Source: Selenomonas timonae | Lineage (GTDB): Bacteria > Bacillota > Negativicutes > Selenomonadales > Selenomonadaceae | DNA: 64,000 bases | Assembly: GCF_014250475.1 (NCBI RefSeq) | Contig: NZ_CP060204.1 | Span: 881,001-945,000 of the forward strand | Direction: 5' to 3' | Translations under genes and position numbers: made by a program | Notes under the pieces: generated by a model | Told to the model about the DNA's origin: nothing | The model's database searches: none | Seen by the model: only the letters and a program-made list of their open reading frames with translations | In this document: positions 38,972 through 46,787 of the stretch, in pieces | Position numbering within the stretch: position 1 is the first letter of the stretch | Layout of the letters: every line of letters starts with the position of its first letter

Positions 38972-39005
38972 AAAGGAGCATTGCATGAGGCAATGCTCCT
39001 TTTGC
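38972..39005. terminator. Hairpin terminator downstream of gntP
   Basis: A 10-bp stem (38975-38984 with 38990-38999) and short T runs on both sides. Confidence 0.65.
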
Positions 39006-39028
39006 TTTTGTAAATACTTTTGTAAATA

Positions 39029-40420
39029 TCAGCGCAGCACGAAACTCAGCAGCGTGATCTCGAGCATGGCAGCGAGTCCGAGGACGAGCGTACCCATCGT
39101 CTGGACGCGGTAGCCCTGATCGGGGGTCAGTCCGCTGAACTCGGAGACGACCCAGAAGTAGGAGTCGTTTGCGTGCGAGACCGTCATTGCGCCCGCACCG
39201 ATCGCCATACAGACGAGCGTCGCCTGAATCGGCGTATCAAAGCCGAGCACGGTGAGCAGCGGTGCAATGATGCCCGCCGTGGTAATCATTGCGACCGTGG
39301 ACGAGCCCTGTGCTGTCTTGAGCACCGCAGCGAGCAGGAACGGGAAGAAAATGCCCATGCCGCCGAACACGTCCGCGTGCGCCGAGATGTACTTGACCAT
39401 ATCCGAGACTGCAATCACCTTGCCAAGCACGCCGCCCGCCGCCGTGATAAAGAGGATCGGGCCGACCGTCATGAGGCTGTTGTTGCAGATCGCATAGAAC
39501 TCCTCCGAGCGTCCCACGGAGAAGAGCTGCAGCGTTGCGAGCGCCATGCCGGCAGCGAGTGCGATGATCGGCGTGCCGAGGAAGCGGATGAGCTCGGGGA
39601 CAAATCCCGTCAGTCCCAGCATTGCGACCACGGAGGACAGCGCCATCAGCGAGATTGGAACCATGATCGGAGCGAGTGTGCTGAACGCCGAGGGCAGCTT
39701 GCCATAGGAGGCAATGAGATCGTTGTAGACCTTTGCGACCTCCTCAGGATCGACCTCGTCCTTGGACTGCACGCGTGTGCCGATCCAGCGTGCGAAGAAA
39801 TAGCCTGCAATCAGCGGGAAAATGGAGCAGAGAAGACCCAGCCCGATGACCTGCAGCAGGTAGTCGCCAATGCCGAGCGTGCTCGCCGCCGCGATCGGCC
39901 CCGGTGTCGGCGGGATGAAGACATGCGAGATGAAGAGACCGGAGCTCAGGGCAAAGGTCATCGAGACTGCAGAGACCGCCGTGCGGCGCACAAGCGCCTT
40001 GCGGATCGGGTCGAGAATGACGAAGCCCGAGTCGCAGAAGACGGGGATCGACACCACCCAGCCCATGAGCTGAACGGCGATGACGGGGTTGTCCTTGCCG
40101 ACGAGGCGGATCATCATGTCCGCGAGTTTCAGCGCGCCGCCCGTCTTTTCCAGCACCATGCCGATCATCGCACCGAGGATGATAACGATACCGATGCTTG
40201 TAAATGTCCCCGAGAACCCTTGCCCGACAACAGTTGCAAGACCGTGCTGCACCGTGCCGTCCGCGAGCCTATGATCCACGAGGGGGATGCCCGCGACGAG
40301 TCCGAGTGCGAGCGAGACCAACATGATCGAGATGAACGGATGAATGCGCAGCTTTGAGATCATGACGATCATAATGACAATCGCGACCCAAAAGGCGAGG
40401 ATAAGCGGTAATCCGGTCAT
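39029..40420 (-). CDS. GntP-family permease (gluconate/organic acid type)
   Basis: A 463-aa protein with about 12 membrane helices and GntP family motifs: ISKLRIHPFISIMLVSL, PVFCDSGFVIL, SHVFIPPTPGPIAAA, and LKTAQGSSTVAMITTAGI. Family members import gluconate, lactate or related sugar acids with protons. No gluconate kinase is nearby, so the substrate is unresolved. The ATG at 40420 has AGGAGG 7 bases upstream; the upstream in-frame extension was not used. Confidence 0.9.
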   Translation of the reverse strand: MTGLPLILAFWVAIVIMIVMISKLRIHPFISIMLVSLALGLVAGIPLVDHRLADGTVQHGLATVVGQGFSGTFTSIGIVIILGAMIGMVLEKTGGALKLADMMIRLVGKDNPVIAVQLMGWVVSIPVFCDSGFVILDPIRKALVRRTAVSAVSMTFALSSGLFISHVFIPPTPGPIAAASTLGIGDYLLQVIGLGLLCSIFPLIAGYFFARWIGTRVQSKDEVDPEEVAKVYNDLIASYGKLPSAFSTLAPIMVPISLMALSSVVAMLGLTGFVPELIRFLGTPIIALAAGMALATLQLFSVGRSEEFYAICNNSLMTVGPILFITAAGGVLGKVIAVSDMVKYISAHADVFGGMGIFFPFLLAAVLKTAQGSSTVAMITTAGIIAPLLTVLGFDTPIQATLVCMAIGAGAMTVSHANDSYFWVVSEFSGLTPDQGYRVQTMGTLVLGLAAMLEITLLSFVLR

Positions 40421-40528
40421 ATCAAAACCTCCTTGCATTGGGGCACAATGATTCGCTGTGCCCATTCAAATGAAACGTCCCTGCACTGCTATTTTAATCC
40501 CATTCAAAAATTTTGGCAAGCAGAAACA

Positions 40529-40557
40529 TAAAAAACGGACACAGTAAATGCGTCCGC
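40529..40557 (-). terminator. Terminator of the glutaredoxin genes
   Basis: An 8-bp stem with one G-T pair (40536-40543 with 40549-40556) is followed on the minus strand by a T run. Confidence 0.8.
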
Positions 40558-40567
40558 TCATATGAAT

Positions 40568-40804
40568 TTATGCCGTAATCCCGAGAATCTTGTCCAGCTT
40601 CTCGCGGTCGTAGCTGAGGGCGAAGTCTTTGCCGTCCGCCGTTGTGACGGGGACAATCGTGTCGCCCGAGAGGCGGCGACACTCCTCGCGCGCCGCCTCA
40701 TCCTTCTCGATGTTGAATTCCTCGTAGGGGATGCCGCGGTATTTGAGGTATTTCTTCACCTTGACGCACCACGGGCAGACCGTGATGGAGTAGACCTTTA
40801 CCAT
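40568..40804 (-). CDS. Glutaredoxin-like protein 1
   Basis: A 78-aa single-domain thioredoxin-fold protein. The redox motif CPWC lies at residues 10-13 and the cis-proline segment is TIVPVTT. The ATG at 40804 was preferred since AGGAGG lies 7 bases upstream; one two codons earlier sits too near that site. It is paired with a second glutaredoxin 12 bases upstream and lies close to trxB. Glutathione genes are not visible; reduction by the thioredoxin reductase is possible. Confidence 0.85.
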   Translation of the reverse strand: MVKVYSITVCPWCVKVKKYLKYRGIPYEEFNIEKDEAAREECRRLSGDTIVPVTTADGKDFALSYDREKLDKILGITA

Positions 40805-40816
40805 AGCCATCCCTCC

Positions 40817-41047
40817 TCACGCGCCGATGAGGCGGTCGATGGCGGGCTGATCGAAGCCGCGCACATACTCGCCGCTATCCGCGAGGATGACGGGGCATGC
40901 GCCCTCGCCCGTGAGCTTGATGAGATCATCGTAGGCGGCAGGCTCCTTCTCGATATCGCGGACGGTGTACGCGACGCCCTTCTTGTCGAGATACTTCTTT
41001 GCCTTCGTGCACCACGGGCACGCGTCGAATGAAAAAACCTGAATCAT
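40817..41047 (-). CDS. Glutaredoxin-like protein 2
   Basis: A 76-aa thioredoxin-fold protein with CPWC at residues 10-13 and the cis-proline segment ACPVILAD. It is a paralogue of the next gene downstream and probably shares its transcript. The order trxB, grx, grx on one strand points to a thiol-redox unit, though a repeat element lies between trxB and this gene. Confidence 0.85.
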   Translation of the reverse strand: MIQVFSFDACPWCTKAKKYLDKKGVAYTVRDIEKEPAAYDDLIKLTGEGACPVILADSGEYVRGFDQPAIDRLIGA

Positions 41048-41094
41048 GGAAATGCCCTCCTTATCGTTTGTATCGAATAGTTCGTTACTTCTGG

Positions 41095-41224
41095 ACGCCC
41101 CTATCGGCTCACTGCGTTCGCCACTTCCCCGTAGCGACGGGGGAAGCTAATATGCCGTTTTCGAAAGCCTCCCCTGCCACAGCGGGGGAGGGAACCATGC
41201 GCAGCATGGTGGAAGGGGCGCCCC
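41095..41224. repeat. REP-like element with three hairpins and inverted ends
   Basis: Three successive stem-loops occupy 41124-41146, 41168-41191 and 41194-41210. The ends carry CGCCCCT and AGGGGCG as an inverted pair. It looks like a dispersed palindromic repeat and may also end trxB transcription. Confidence 0.65.
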
Positions 41225-41227
41225 TCA

Positions 41228-42160
41228 TCACTTCTTCAAACTTGCGAGATACTTCTCCGCATGGAGCGCAGCAGTCGTACCGTCGGCGGCGGCGGTTGTC
41301 AGCTGGTGGATCTCCTTGACGCGAATGTCGCCCGCGACAAAGACCCCCGGGATCTCCGTGCGGCAGTTCTCATCCGCCGCGATGTAGCCCGTTTCCGTAA
41401 GCTTCAGCTGCCCTACAAAGAGATCGGTATTCGGGAGAACACCGATGTTGACGAAGATGCTGTCCACAGGTAGCGTCTCGGTCTTGCCCGTATCTTTGTG
41501 TAGGAGGTCAACCGACGTAAGCCGATCCTCGCCGTTTAGATGCGTGATCTCCGTCTCGAGCATCACCGTCACCTTTGGATTCCGATAGAGCGCATCCTGC
41601 GAGGACTTGTCTGCGCGCAGCTGCGAGCGGTGAATGAGATAGAGATGCGAAGCGTACTTCGTGAGGAAGTTCGCCGCATCCACTGCCGCGTTGCCGCCGC
41701 CCATCACCGAGATCACCTTGTTCTGATACGTGTGTCCGTCGCACAGCTCGCAGTAGTGCACGCCGCGATTGAAATAGTGCGGCTCCTGCGGCAGCGGCAG
41801 CTTGCGGCGGTTCATACCCGAGGCGATGATGATAACGGGCGTCTCATAGATATACGTCTCCGTCTCCACGATCTTCGGCGTGCTCTTGAGGTCAACGCGC
41901 TCGATGCGGTCGAACTCGTCAATCTCCGCGCCGAAATTCGTCGCCTGTTTTTCGAGCGTGCCGATCAACTCCATCCCGCTCACGCGCTCGAAGCCCGGAT
42001 AGTTCTCAATGTCCGCCGCTGTCGCGATCTGCCCGCCGACGAGCGAGTTCTCAAGCACAAGTGTGCGCAGGTTCATGCGACCTGCGTAGAGCGCGGCGGT
42101 TAGCCCCGCCATGCCTGCGCCGATGATGACGACATCCTTTTGAATACGTTCCTTTGCCAT
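41228..42160 (-). CDS. trxB: Thioredoxin reductase
   Basis: A 310-aa flavoprotein of normal family length. The FAD-binding motif is GAGMAGLTAALYAGR near residue 14, the redox pair CELCDG lies near 137-142 and follows GVHYCELCDG, the NAD(P)-binding GGGNAAVDAA is near 153, and the C-terminal FAD motif is GVFVAGDIR. Family enzymes usually read CATCDG; Glu-Leu between the cysteines is a small departure. It reduces thioredoxin, or possibly the adjacent glutaredoxins, with NAD(P)H. Confidence 0.92.
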   Translation of the reverse strand: MAKERIQKDVVIIGAGMAGLTAALYAGRMNLRTLVLENSLVGGQIATAADIENYPGFERVSGMELIGTLEKQATNFGAEIDEFDRIERVDLKSTPKIVETETYIYETPVIIIASGMNRRKLPLPQEPHYFNRGVHYCELCDGHTYQNKVISVMGGGNAAVDAANFLTKYASHLYLIHRSQLRADKSSQDALYRNPKVTVMLETEITHLNGEDRLTSVDLLHKDTGKTETLPVDSIFVNIGVLPNTDLFVGQLKLTETGYIAADENCRTEIPGVFVAGDIRVKEIHQLTTAAADGTTAALHAEKYLASLKK

Positions 42161-42250
42161 GGATTCATCTCCTTTGACTGCCCGCTATAGAGGGAACGGG
42201 CGTATATACATCTGCCTGAACTTTTTGCAGTTATATTGACCTTTTGATTT

Positions 42251-42259
42251 ATTATAACA
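42251..42259 (-). promoter_or_regulatory. Extended -10 promoter of trxB
   Basis: On the minus strand, TGTTATAAT forms an extended -10 about 90 bases upstream of trxB; no good -35 is seen. The gap 42161-42498 otherwise holds two hairpins (42338-42371 and 42394-42431) and no gene. Confidence 0.5.
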
Positions 42260-42337
42260 CAGCTGTCAATACTTGGATAGTATCTACCAAAAAGAAATTA
42301 TTCTTTATTAGTTGCTTCGTGACAGACAAGAGCGCAC

Positions 42338-42371
42338 AAAAATAGCCCACACTCCACTGTGGACTATCTTT
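42338..42371 (-). terminator. Terminator downstream of the trmO-like operon
   Basis: A hairpin with paired blocks 42342-42351 and 42358-42367 (one mismatch) is followed on the minus strand by five T. A second, perfectly paired hairpin at 42394-42431 lies just upstream of it. Confidence 0.75.
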
Positions 42372-42498
42372 GCTGTGTATTATATTTTAGGAGAGCTTTG
42401 GAAACGTCCGAGGACGTTCCCTAACGAAAGCCTGTATAGAATATAGCACACATGAGAAAGAAAATCAATAGGTCTATGAGAAAAATTTTCAGCGGAAA

Positions 42499-42903
42499 TT
42501 ACGATATCTCAGTAATCGCATCCATCTGCGTATATGGCTTGATGTCGACCACACTGCTGCCGTCGAGGGCGTCGAGTCCCTTCACGCGGAGGACGCTGCC
42601 GTTGCACTCGATCAGCTCGACGATGCAGAGCGAGAGCGGATTTGGACGGCCGGGAGAGCGGCTGGCAAAGACACCGTGCAGCTCCTTCGCGGCGGGCGGG
42701 ATGGTCTTTAGGATGTCGCGCTTCGCGAGATGCGCCCAGTAGAGGACGATGAGGTGCTTGTTCTGTTCGATCTTTAGGAGTCCGTCCGCAAAGTCGGGGT
42801 GAATCTCGATCTCGGAGACCTCCTCGCTCATGTGCCCCTGACGCGGGATATCCGTGAGGTTCTTGTATGCGTTCCGGACGATGCCGATTTCTTGCAGCTG
42901 CAT
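42499..42903 (-). CDS. trmO: TrmO/TsaA-family tRNA methyltransferase
   Basis: A 134-aa protein, single TsaA beta-barrel domain. The family motif GVFASRSPGRPNPLSLC is clear, as is the ending DGSSVVDIKPYT. TrmO methylates the N6 of threonylcarbamoyladenosine at tRNA position 37 using SAM. It lacks the extra C-terminal domain of E. coli TrmO, as do many bacterial and archaeal homologues, so the exact substrate is less certain. It starts 11 bases after ansA ends, in one operon. Confidence 0.8.
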   Translation of the reverse strand: MQLQEIGIVRNAYKNLTDIPRQGHMSEEVSEIEIHPDFADGLLKIEQNKHLIVLYWAHLAKRDILKTIPPAAKELHGVFASRSPGRPNPLSLCIVELIECNGSVLRVKGLDALDGSSVVDIKPYTQMDAITEIS

Positions 42904-42914
42904 GATGTTCCTTT

Positions 42915-43844
42915 CTAGCAGAGCGCTTTCACAGTCTCTCCCTCGGGTGTCTCTGCGAGGAGAATCATGAGGCGGGCGTAGAGCGCCTCAATGGGGAGTG
43001 TGCCGCCCGAGAGTGCGCCGAGCTCTGCTGCGCGGACACCTACCTCATAGTGTGTGATGTCGGCGCCGTCGTAAATGCACTGGGTCGTGAGGGCGATGGT
43101 GCAGGCGCGCGTCTTTGCGCGGTCAAGCGAGGGGAGGAAGCTCTCCTCCGCATCGTCGCCCGGGACACTGCCGAGCCCGTAGCCCTCGAGGATGATGCCG
43201 CGATAGCCCGACGCGATGTGTGCATCAATTGTGACGGGCTTCATGCCAGGGTAGAGACGGATGACAGCGACGCGTTCATCGAGTGCATCGCGCAGGTGGA
43301 AGAGGGCTGTTGGTGCAGATGGCGCGGCGAGGTCGATCTCAGGGCGTCCGATGCTGCGGAATGCGTCGTCTGCGAGGGAGTACATCTTCTTCGCCGCGTT
43401 GCCGTGGATGAGCCGCCCGCCAAAGGCGACGGCAACACCCGCAAAGCCGCTACACGCTGCCTCGTATGCGAGACGGAGATTGCTCTCTGCATCCGAACCT
43501 GCAAGTCCGAGCGGGCGCTGTGAGCCCGTGAGCATGACGGGGCGGTCTATCCCCTCGAGCATATAGTAGAGTGCGGCGGCGGTATATGCCATCGTATCTG
43601 TTCCGTGGGTGACAATGAAGCCGTCATATGTCGTGCGGCACTCCGCGATCCTGCGCGCAATGATCTGCCAGTGACATGGAGCGATATTCGTGGAGTCGAG
43701 GGCGAGGAGATCGACGACCTCCAGTGAGCCGTCTTCTGCACCGATTGCCGCGCCCATATCTTCGGCAGTGAGGGCGGGGCGCAGCCCATGCTCAGTCTCG
43801 CGTGAGGCGATTGTGCCGCCCGTGGCAAGGAGGAGGATTTTCAT
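42915..43844 (-). CDS. ansA: Type I L-asparaginase
   Basis: A 309-aa protein with both catalytic signatures: LLATGGTIAS, with the nucleophile Thr near residue 9, and VTHGTDTMAYTAAAL, with the second Thr-Asp pair. There is no signal peptide, so it is the cytoplasmic type I enzyme hydrolysing asparagine to aspartate and ammonia. Aspartate could feed fumarate for the reductase encoded nearby, which is an inference. It overlaps the preceding small gene by ATGA. Confidence 0.9.
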   Translation of the reverse strand: MKILLLATGGTIASRETEHGLRPALTAEDMGAAIGAEDGSLEVVDLLALDSTNIAPCHWQIIARRIAECRTTYDGFIVTHGTDTMAYTAAALYYMLEGIDRPVMLTGSQRPLGLAGSDAESNLRLAYEAACSGFAGVAVAFGGRLIHGNAAKKMYSLADDAFRSIGRPEIDLAAPSAPTALFHLRDALDERVAVIRLYPGMKPVTIDAHIASGYRGIILEGYGLGSVPGDDAEESFLPSLDRAKTRACTIALTTQCIYDGADITHYEVGVRAAELGALSGGTLPIEALYARLMILLAETPEGETVKALC

Positions 43845-44215
43845 GAGGGCGTACCTTTCTTTTCGCGCCTGCGCGCTGCGAAATCGATCCAGATGTGATG
43901 CAGGGTCATGAAGGGACGGTGCAGGAGCATCCGAGGCCCGCTGTAGCGCATGACCTCGCGGATGCGCGCGCGCATATCCATGCTGTAGCAGTGCACGGGG
44001 CAGACGGAGCAGAACGATTTCACATCCATGCGCGGGCAGCGGATGATGCGTGTGCGCGCGTATTCGAGGAGTTGGCGGCAGTCGGGGCAGAGCGCGGGGA
44101 TTCCCTCGGCGGGGTATTCCTGTACACGATGTGCATGGCTGTGCCCGCGGCAGTAGAGGGCGATCATCTCCGTCATGACCTCCGCCTCCATTGTGCGTTT
44201 TCGTTCGGTATCCAT
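43841..44215 (-). CDS. Nitrous oxide-stimulated promoter family protein (Cys-rich)
   Basis: A 124-aa protein that fits the small family named for nitrous oxide-stimulated promoter activity. It has YCRGHSHAH, CPDCRQLLEYA and SFCSVCPVHCYS, with cysteines likely to bind metal, and ends RMLLHRPFMTLHHIW. The function is not known. AAAGGAG lies 7 bases before the ATG. It is the first gene of an operon with ansA and trmO. Confidence 0.75.
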   Translation of the reverse strand: MDTERKRTMEAEVMTEMIALYCRGHSHAHRVQEYPAEGIPALCPDCRQLLEYARTRIIRCPRMDVKSFCSVCPVHCYSMDMRARIREVMRYSGPRMLLHRPFMTLHHIWIDFAARRREKKGTPS

Positions 44216-44296
44216 GTGCGTGCTCCTTTTAGAAAAGTCTATAGACAGTATACTATGTAGGAATTTCGTTCTGCAAGGGGCGGCGGGATATTTCCG

Positions 44297-44331
44297 CAAA
44301 AATGCCGCCCGTACGCAAACAGGCGGCATTC
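44297..44331 (-). terminator. Terminator downstream of the IIA gene
   Basis: An 8-bp G/C-rich stem (44302-44309 with 44322-44329) is followed by T5 on the minus strand. Confidence 0.85.
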
Positions 44332-44342
44332 GTAGGCATTCG

Positions 44343-44705
44343 TTACAGAATCTCGAGAGTGTCGTCGACCATGATGCGTGGGAAGCCCTCGCCGATGAGG
44401 TGGATCTCGCCGGGCTGCGCCTCCGTGCCCGAGTCCTCGCTCTCGAAGTGGAGGGTGACGTGTCCGTGTGCGCGCAGGTTCGCATTTGCATCCGAGCCGA
44501 CGCGTGCGACCTTGTAGCTGCGCTCGGCAATGACAATAGTGTCGCCCTCCCTGACATCCTCGGTCAAGCTGCCCTTCGTGTGCGAGATGACCATGTTCTC
44601 GTAGGAGTAGGGAACGTCCTTGTCAAAGATGATGAGGTTGCCGCGCGTCTGGAGCAGCTGGAGTGCAAAATCTCCGATGGCGGTCAATGTGACGCGGTAC
44701 TTCAT
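44343..44705 (-). CDS. PTS glucitol/sorbitol-type IIA protein, stand-alone
   Basis: A 120-aa protein matching the PTSIIA-gut (SrlB) family: YRVTLTAIGDFALQLL at the start, a GNLIIFDKDVP stretch, and a C-terminal GEIHLIGEGFPRIMVDD. In SrlB a conserved His early in the chain accepts phosphate; I see no His before about residue 42 (VISHTKG), so phosphotransfer should be doubted. No IIB or IIC genes are near. It may be a regulatory or reassigned protein. Flanked by its own terminator. Confidence 0.75.
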   Translation of the reverse strand: MKYRVTLTAIGDFALQLLQTRGNLIIFDKDVPYSYENMVISHTKGSLTEDVREGDTIVIAERSYKVARVGSDANANLRAHGHVTLHFESEDSGTEAQPGEIHLIGEGFPRIMVDDTLEIL

Positions 44706-44773
44706 AAAATCCTCCCCTTTATAGCTTTAATCCTGCGCTTATTTTACTCCTTTATGGGGAAGATGGCAAGGGG

Positions 44774-45334
44774 TTATGAAAGTTTCGCGTGCGCCTTCGC
44801 CTCCTGTGCACGGCGGAACTTCTCGAGGAGGTCAAGTTTGTGCTCCATCTTGTGCACGAATTCGCGTGCGGCGGCACGATCCTCCTCGTTTGGATGATCC
44901 GCAGCGCGTACCCAACGCTCCTGCGCCTCGGGACTGTTGTGTGTATCATCGGGATCGGATTTCTTGCGGCGGGCGATGAGGGCGGGGGCAAGCTTCCCCT
45001 GTGCGGAGAAGGTGCCGAGGATTTCGCAGTTTGCGCCGAGGAGGTAGGCGGCACGTGCAAAGGAGGTGACGGCGTGCTCGGAGCCGACATCTGCGCCGTG
45101 CGTCTGGAAGAGGATGACGCACGCATTTCTGACCTTTGGCAGGTATGCCTTCATAAGATCGTCGGGACCGCCGCGCCGCAGCCAGTAGCCAAGCGCGACG
45201 ACCTCATATGCGGATAGATCCGCCGGTGCGTCCTGCACGCGGAAGAGATCTGCGCCCGCCGTGCCCGCGATCTCTTCGGCGATGGCCTTTGTATTGCCCG
45301 TGGTGGATGAATAGATAACAGCCCATTTTCTCAT
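44774..45334 (-). CDS. Flavodoxin-family protein
   Basis: A 186-aa protein. The N-terminal FMN phosphate loop is SSTTGNTKAIAEEIA, and VVALGYWLRRGGPDD with QTHGADVGSEH form the usual flavin-binding loops. The C-terminal ~60 residues are charged and helical, beyond a minimal flavodoxin. It could be an electron carrier or a partner of an unknown reductase; a relation to the bilirubin-reductase partner BilS is possible but cannot be shown here. It is divergent from the MFS gene. Confidence 0.8.
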   Translation of the reverse strand: MRKWAVIYSSTTGNTKAIAEEIAGTAGADLFRVQDAPADLSAYEVVALGYWLRRGGPDDLMKAYLPKVRNACVILFQTHGADVGSEHAVTSFARAAYLLGANCEILGTFSAQGKLAPALIARRKKSDPDDTHNSPEAQERWVRAADHPNEEDRAAAREFVHKMEHKLDLLEKFRRAQEAKAHAKLS

Positions 45335-45475
45335 TATGAATACTCCTTTACTTTTCCTGTGGCTTTGTTACAATACATTACATCATATTTTCTAAGGGGA
45401 TGCAAGGATGTAGGTCACAGGAGAAGACAGCACCGCAGAGAATGCAAAAGGACAGACTGGCAGGGGGAATCCGGC

Positions 45476-46636
45476 ATGAAACAGAAAATACGGTACGCGA
45501 CAGCACTGCTATCGGCGGGACACGCGATGGTGGATTTCTATGCGAATTTCCTGCCGATCCTCCTGCCGCTGCTCATGATCAAGTTCGGACTGTCGCTGAC
45601 GATGTGCGGTGTGCTCGTCATGGTCGCGTCGGTGACGACGAATATGCTGCAGCCCTTCTTCGGCTATCTCATGGACAAGCGGAACTTCAGCCCCGTGCTT
45701 CCGTACATCGTGCCCGCTGCAGCTGTGCCGATCTGCATGGTCGGCTTTGCAGGGCATGAGACACTGCTCTTCGTGCTTGTCGCGGTGACGGGGACGGCGG
45801 TCGCGGCGTATCATCCTCTCTCGTCGATGCTCGTCGGGCGGACGGCGGCGCGGGGGCGGGGCAACGGCATGATGAGCTATTTCATTGCGGGCGGAAATGC
45901 GGGCATGGCATTTGTGCCGCTCGTCCTCGTGGCATTCCTTGAAAAACTGTCGCTGAATGCGCTGCCGCTCCTTATCCTGCCTGCTGTACTCATGGGAGTG
46001 CTCCTTGCACGCTCGGGTCTGTGTGAGGTCTCGTCTCTGCCGGAACGGCGGGCGGCGGTGCGCCCGAAGCTCGCACGCGTCCTCTTTGCACGTACGACGA
46101 TCACGCTGAATCTCGCGATGGGGCTGCGTTGCTGGACGCACGGCGCATTCGGGACGTTCTTGCCGCTGCTGCTCGTTGGAAATGGGGAGGATACGAGCGC
46201 GGCAGGACTCTTCCTCACGATCTTTATGCTCGGCGGCATGACGGGCGGTCTTGTCGGCGGCAATCTCGCGGACAGGTTCACGGGGCGTGCGATCATTGTG
46301 ACGTTCCTCGTGCTTGGGATTCTGCCGTGCGCCTACTACTTTACCCATGTGAGCGCGGATGTGCTCGGCGGCATCGTGCTCTTTGCCGCGGGCTTTGCTC
46401 TGATGGCACCACAGCCGAGTTCGATTATATGGGCACAGCAGGCACTGCCCGAGAATGCAGCGATGGCATCGGGCATGATGCTCGGTATGTCGTTCGGACT
46501 CGGCAGTCTCGGTGTGGCGGCGACGGCGGCACTCGGCGATGTCATCGGGCTCGCGCCCGCCCTCCTCGTCTCCGTCCTTGCACTCCCCCTTGCGGCTATC
46601 CTCGCGCATATCACACCGGAGCCGAAGAACAGATGA
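45476..46636 (+). CDS. MFS transporter, fosmidomycin-resistance (Fsr) type
   Basis: A 386-aa membrane protein with about 12 helices. The N-terminus LSAGHAMVDFYANFLPILLP, a PFFGYLMDKR loop after helix 2, AYHPLSSMLVG and a second-half GNLADRFTGR fit the Fsr-like branch of the major facilitator superfamily. Such proteins export small molecules or drugs; the natural substrate is unknown. CAGGGGG lies about 8 bases before the ATG at 45476; the upstream 140 bases contain no gene. Confidence 0.85.
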   Translation: MKQKIRYATALLSAGHAMVDFYANFLPILLPLLMIKFGLSLTMCGVLVMVASVTTNMLQPFFGYLMDKRNFSPVLPYIVPAAAVPICMVGFAGHETLLFVLVAVTGTAVAAYHPLSSMLVGRTAARGRGNGMMSYFIAGGNAGMAFVPLVLVAFLEKLSLNALPLLILPAVLMGVLLARSGLCEVSSLPERRAAVRPKLARVLFARTTITLNLAMGLRCWTHGAFGTFLPLLLVGNGEDTSAAGLFLTIFMLGGMTGGLVGGNLADRFTGRAIIVTFLVLGILPCAYYFTHVSADVLGGIVLFAAGFALMAPQPSSIIWAQQALPENAAMASGMMLGMSFGLGSLGVAATAALGDVIGLAPALLVSVLALPLAAILAHITPEPKNR

Positions 46637-46697
46637 CATATACATAAATTATATTTCACATGAAAAATATTGATAGCATTTATTTTGCCTTCTCCTA

Positions 46698-46726
46698 TTG
46701 AAAAGTGAACACGGTTCAAGTATTAT
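46698..46726 (+). promoter_or_regulatory. Candidate promoter of pflBA
   Basis: TTGAAA (46698-46703), 17 bp, TATTAT (46721-46726), about 60 bases before the pflB start. Confidence 0.65.
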
Positions 46727-46787
46727 GGAAGCATCATATGGGAATCTATTTCAGATGGGTTTCGATCAACAGAATAGGAGGCAGAAT

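Noticed and set aside
39173-40357. Long open frame (394 codons) opposite the GntP gene
   Set aside because: Its composition mirrors a membrane protein read backwards (Arg/His/Asp-rich); no family motifs.
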